This document shows, in pieces, positions 63,994 through 64,000 of a DNA stretch of 64,000 nt. Position 1 is the first letter of the stretch. Each line of letters begins with the position of its first letter. This DNA comes from Pararhodobacter sp. SW119 (GTDB lineage: Bacteria > Pseudomonadota > Alphaproteobacteria > Rhodobacterales > Rhodobacteraceae): the NCBI RefSeq assembly GCF_017811755.1, contig NZ_JADDJF010000003.1, forward strand, positions 62,001 through 126,000, read 5' to 3'. Both the position numbers and the translations under genes were made by a program. The notes under the pieces were generated by a model, which saw only the letters and a list, made by a program, of their open reading frames with translations, searched no databases and had not been told where the DNA came from.

Positions 63994-64000
63994 TCGGCTT
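63897..64000 (+). CDS. crtC: carotenoid 1,2-hydratase CrtC, 5' end only
   Basis: Partial; the gene runs out of the window. CrtC adds water to the end of neurosporene or lycopene. In the +2 frame relative to crtD the sequence reads DVAPDGYAWWYLDAISDDG then TRALSVIGF, the conserved CrtC N-terminus. No ATG, GTG or TTG precedes it in frame. The first canonical start is GTG 63990 (GTGA overlap with the crtD stop), which would remove this conserved segment. The true start is therefore unresolved. Confidence 0.8.

Overview
The window is G+C-rich chromosomal DNA from a photosynthetic alphaproteobacterium of the order Rhodobacterales. The clearest evidence is the right end, which carries a Rhodobacter-type photosynthesis gene cluster: crtD and crtC diverge from crtE-crtF-bchC-bchX-bchY-bchZ-pufQ-pufB-pufA-pufL-pufM-pufX, with PpsR-type TGT-N12-ACA sites at both promoter regions. 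pufX is restricted to the Rhodobacter/Rhodovulum/Rhodobaca side of the family. The ccoNOQP-ccoGHIS cluster behind FNR boxes, a VPLPA-CTERM protein, a DUF1127 protein and a RpoHII-like sigma factor fit the same assignment. No tRNA, rRNA, insertion sequence, prophage or CRISPR array is visible.

Layout. 1-9.5 kb: a lipoprotein-like hydrolase, a TSUP permease, 5-formyl-THF cyclo-ligase/NnrS, a VPLPA-CTERM exported protein, a nitronate monooxygenase and a three-gene TRAP transporter. 9.5-16 kb: msrA, prmA, a small membrane protein, a DUF1127 gene, ruvCAB and coaBC. 16-25.3 kb: the cbb3 oxidase structural and assembly genes on the minus strand, divergent from a universal stress protein, with two FNR boxes between them. 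25.4-35.3 kb: cytochrome b561, a crotonase, AsmA, an AhpD-like remnant, a GGDEF-EAL protein, a two-subunit molybdenum hydroxylase and an L,D-transpeptidase. 35.4-45.7 kb: kynA-kynU, mutT-argJ-PPIase divergent from secA, VanZ-like, rpoH and a cysteine-rich MarR regulator. 45.7-50 kb: an intact beta-hydroxyaspartate aldolase gene (bhcC) beside a collapsed bhcB remnant, a quinone oxidoreductase, an XRE regulator and a HisN-like phosphatase. 50.2-64 kb: dxs and the photosynthesis cluster, ending inside crtC.

How the genes work together. dxs supplies isoprenoid precursors. CrtE makes GGPP for carotenoids and the bacteriochlorophyll tail, CrtC/CrtD/CrtF make spheroidene-type carotenoids, BchC/X/Y/Z make the bacteriochlorin ring, and Puf proteins form the RC-LH1 core. 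The cbb3 oxidase is the low-oxygen terminal oxidase, so microaerobic respiration and anoxygenic photosynthesis lie in one window, under FNR and PpsR control respectively.

The most unusual signal is not a gene. At least six intergenic spots, and probably up to eleven, carry a palindrome of 12-22 bp whose sequence differs each time while its symmetry is kept. It lies about 10-130 nt after a stop codon in the same orientation. In the complete copies it is followed by a GCAAG-CATTG-like spacer of about 35 nt and then by a conserved GTTAACCGCAATGAAAC block. This looks like a composite 3'-end element that I cannot match to a named family. Other points of interest are the decayed beta-hydroxyaspartate cycle locus, tandem repeats in coaBC and between bchY and bchZ, a long crtD/crtC overlap, and a MarR regulator with a six-cysteine tail and a visible operator.
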